From NCBI RefSeq assembly GCF_002407065.1, contig NZ_CP023564.1:3286001-3350000 (forward strand): a DNA stretch of 64,000 nt, read 5' to 3'. The stretch comes from Brachybacterium ginsengisoli (GTDB lineage Bacteria; Actinomycetota; Actinomycetes; Actinomycetales; Dermabacteraceae). Within the stretch, counting starts at the first letter, position 1. Each line of letters starts with the position of its first letter. Positions 62,206 through 64,000 of this stretch are shown here, one piece after another. A model generated the notes under the pieces. That model made no database searches and was not told the origin of the DNA. It was given only the letters and a program-made list of their open reading frames with translations. The position numbers and the translations under genes were made by a program.

Positions 62206-63228
62206 ATGCGCGCAGTCATCATGCACGCCCCCGGCGACGTCCGCGTCGAGGAGCGCGAGGACCCCCGGATCGTCGAGCCGACGGACGCCGTGATCCGCCT
62301 GGCCGCCACCTGCATCTGCGGCTCGGACCTGTGGCCGTACCGCGGCGCGGACCAGCCCGAGGACCAGCACATGGGCCACGAGTACGTGGGAGTCGTCGAG
62401 GAGATCGGCTCGGCCGTGGCCACCCTCGAGGTGGGCGACTTCGTGGTCGGATCCTTCGTCATCTCCTGCGGCGAGTGCGGGATCTGCCGCGAGGGCCACC
62501 CCAGCCGCTGCGTGCACGCCGTGTTCGTCGACGGCGCGATCGGCACCCAGGCCGAGCGGGCCCGCATCCCCTTCGCCGACGGCACCCTCGTGAAGACCCC
62601 GGGCATGCCCGACGCCGATCTCGTCCCCTCCCTGCTCGCCGCCTCGGACGTGCTGGGCACCGGCTGGTTCGCAGCCGACGCCGCCCAGGCCGGCCCCGGC
62701 CGGATCGTCGCGGTGGTGGGCGACGGCGCGGTGGGCCTGATGGGCGTGCTGGCCGCGCGACAGATGGGCGCCGAGCGCATCATCGTCTTCAGCCGTCACG
62801 CCGACCGTCAGGCGCTCGCCCGCGAGTACGGCGCGACCGACATCATCGAGGCCCGCGGCGACGAGGGGGTGGCCGCGCTCGAGGAGCTCACCGGAGGGCT
62901 CGGCGCCCACTCGACGATCGAGGCCGTGGGCACCCAGGAGGCGATGATGCAGGCGATCCGTGCGACCCGCCCCGGCGGCTCGATCGGGTTCGTGGGCGTC
63001 TCGCACGACGTCGAGATCCCCGGCGGCGAGCTGTTCTTCTCCGCCGTGCACCTCCACGGCGGTCCCGCCCCGGTGCGCCGCTACCTGCCCGAGCTCATCG
63101 ACCTCATCTGGCGGCGCGAGATCGACCCGGGCACGGTCTTCGACCTCACGCTGCCACTGGCCGAGGCCGCCGAGGGCTACCGCGCGATGGACGAGCGCCG
63201 CGCCACGAAGGTGCTGCTCACCGTGTGA
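62206..63228 (+). CDS. Zinc-dependent alcohol dehydrogenase (MDR family)
   Basis: 340 residues from ATG 62206, with AAGGAG upstream. Catalytic zinc site: CICGSDL (Cys), GHEYVG (His-Glu), and structural-zinc-like ISCGECGICREGHPSRCVH. The NAD(P) site is VAVVGDGAVGLMGVLAARQMGAE. The best match in pattern is the YjmD/threonine-dehydrogenase-like branch with glutathione-independent activity. Substrate unknown. Its 3' end overlaps that of the TrxB-like gene by 11 bp, tail to tail. Confidence 0.88.
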   Translation: MRAVIMHAPGDVRVEEREDPRIVEPTDAVIRLAATCICGSDLWPYRGADQPEDQHMGHEYVGVVEEIGSAVATLEVGDFVVGSFVISCGECGICREGHPSRCVHAVFVDGAIGTQAERARIPFADGTLVKTPGMPDADLVPSLLAASDVLGTGWFAADAAQAGPGRIVAVVGDGAVGLMGVLAARQMGAERIIVFSRHADRQALAREYGATDIIEARGDEGVAALEELTGGLGAHSTIEAVGTQEAMMQAIRATRPGGSIGFVGVSHDVEIPGGELFFSAVHLHGGPAPVRRYLPELIDLIWRREIDPGTVFDLTLPLAEAAEGYRAMDERRATKVLLTV

Positions 63229-64000
63229 TCCGGGCGGCGACCGCTGCGTCCGCGTCGGCCATCACGAGGGTGCCGTGGATGTTCGCCCCGGCGAAGGCGC
63301 CTCCGGCGGCCGCGGCCCCGACCTGCAGCATGGGGTCCGCGGCGTTGCCGGCGACCCACACCCCGGGAACGCCCGAGACCCCCGCGAAGGAGGTGGGGAT
63401 CCTCTGCCCCATCCCGCCGCCCAGGTCCTCGACCTCGAGCCCGAGGCCCTCGAGCCCGTCGAGGCGCGGGGCGAGGACGCTCGCGACGACGAGCGCGTCG
63501 CGCGCGACGAGCTCGCCGTCCGCGAGCCGCACTCCGGCGAGGCCGCCGTCCGCGTCCGCGACGATCTCCTGGATCGGGGACTCCACGACGGCGATCCCGA
63601 GGGCCCCGAAGCGCTCGCGGGTCTCGGCGTCGATCTCGACCCCGGCGGCGAAGACGGTGATGTCCTCGCTCAGCGCGCGGAACATGAGGGCCTGGTGGAA
63701 GGACGCGGCCCGCGTGGCGATCACACCGATCGCCTGGTCGCGGACCTCCCAGCCGTGGCAGAAGGGGCAGTGCACGAGGCCGTGGCCCCAGTGCTGCGCG
63801 AGGCCCGGGATCTCCGGCAGCTCGTCGCGCACCCCGCTCGCGAGGAGCAGGCGACGCGCGGTGAGGGTGCGGCCGTCGGCGAGCGCGACCTCGAAGCGCA
63901 GGTCGCCGTCGGCCGACGGGTCCAGCGCCCGCGCCGAGGCGACCTCGCCGGCGACGACCAGCCCGCCGTACTGGCGCACCTCGTCCCGGCCGCGGGCGAG
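63218..64000 (-). CDS. NAD(P)/FAD-dependent oxidoreductase, thioredoxin-reductase-like (5' end beyond window)
   Basis: The 260 visible residues are the central and C-terminal portion. LLLASGVRDELPEIPGL precedes the redox-like CPFCHGWE (C-x-x-C) and VIATRAASFHQALMFRALS (NADP region). A C-terminal GVWVAGNAADPMLQVGAAAAGGAFAG is the FAD-binding end. The N-terminal GxGxxG is outside the window. Close relatives reduce thioredoxin or small disulfides, or are stand-alone oxidoreductases. Confidence 0.87.
   Translation of the reverse strand, partial: LARGRDEVRQYGGLVVAGEVASARALDPSADGDLRFEVALADGRTLTARRLLLASGVRDELPEIPGLAQHWGHGLVHCPFCHGWEVRDQAIGVIATRAASFHQALMFRALSEDITVFAAGVEIDAETRERFGALGIAVVESPIQEIVADADGGLAGVRLADGELVARDALVVASVLAPRLDGLEGLGLEVEDLGGGMGQRIPTSFAGVSGVPGVWVAGNAADPMLQVGAAAAGGAFAGANIHGTLVMADADAAVAARITR

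Overview
The window is high-GC (about 70 %), densely coded DNA. It has actinobacterial traits: GTG starts, ATGA/GTGA gene overlaps, an rrn leader and spacers of the actinobacterial antitermination type, and a C50-carotenoid operon of the Corynebacterium/Micrococcus kind. My best guess is a Micrococcales chromosome, possibly Brachybacterium or another Dermabacteraceae. The genus is an inference, not something I could search.

Layout. 1-5 kb: a truncated LysE-type exporter divergent from its ArgP/LysG regulator, then a GntR regulator divergent from an OFA-type MFS carrier and a type-B carboxylesterase. 5.0-6.1 kb: a clearly lower-GC insertion carrying one HEPN gene. It is broken by an in-frame TGA exactly where the arginine of its Rx4H ribonuclease motif should be. 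6.1-11 kb: melA (GH4 alpha-galactosidase) divergent from an AraC activator, an SMP-30 lactonase and an MFS exporter. 11-13 kb: an orphan SNF2-like SF2 helicase. 13-17.4 kb: a YeeE/YedE thiosulfate-type transporter with a TusA-like protein, a membrane protein, a GH29 alpha-L-fucosidase and a small unknown protein. 17.6-26.7 kb: MFS, DUF2277, a fold-type III PLP enzyme, three aldo/keto reductases, and a LysR / N-acyl-D-amino-acid deacylase / RidA operon. 26.8-28.4 kb: a decayed PIF1-helicase fragment and a FUSC-type exporter. 28.5-34 kb: a complete rRNA operon on the minus strand (16S-23S-5S, no spacer tRNA) with promoter, leader and terminator. 34-37.4 kb: a methyltransferase and an MFS transporter.

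37.4-46.1 kb: a complete C50-carotenoid operon with a divergent MarR (CrtR-like) repressor: idi, crtE, an epimerase/DUF2867 protein, tspO, crtB, crtI, crtYe, crtYf, crtEb. Every junction overlaps by 4 bp. It would make GGPP, phytoene and lycopene, then a cyclised C50 pigment. The epimerase/DUF2867 and TspO genes are unusual passengers.

47.8-55.8 kb: an ArsR-family metal-sensor-like regulator, a FecCD/FecB/FecC-type ABC importer (permease, lipoprotein, ATPase), then an SbnA-like PLP synthase, a FAD/NAD(P)-binding enzyme and a Y4yA-family PLP decarboxylase-like enzyme. I read this as a candidate metallophore (opine or diaminopropionate type) synthesis-and-uptake locus. It is the best candidate in the window for an undescribed system.

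55.9-64 kb: ordinary accessory metabolism: AraC divergent from a flavodoxin-fold quinone reductase, a TolB-like protein, a PNPOx-fold protein, a PadR/HAAS-domain membrane pair, an MmyB-type XRE regulator, a zinc alcohol dehydrogenase, and a TrxB-like oxidoreductase cut by the window end. I found no tRNA, CRISPR array, insertion sequence or prophage.
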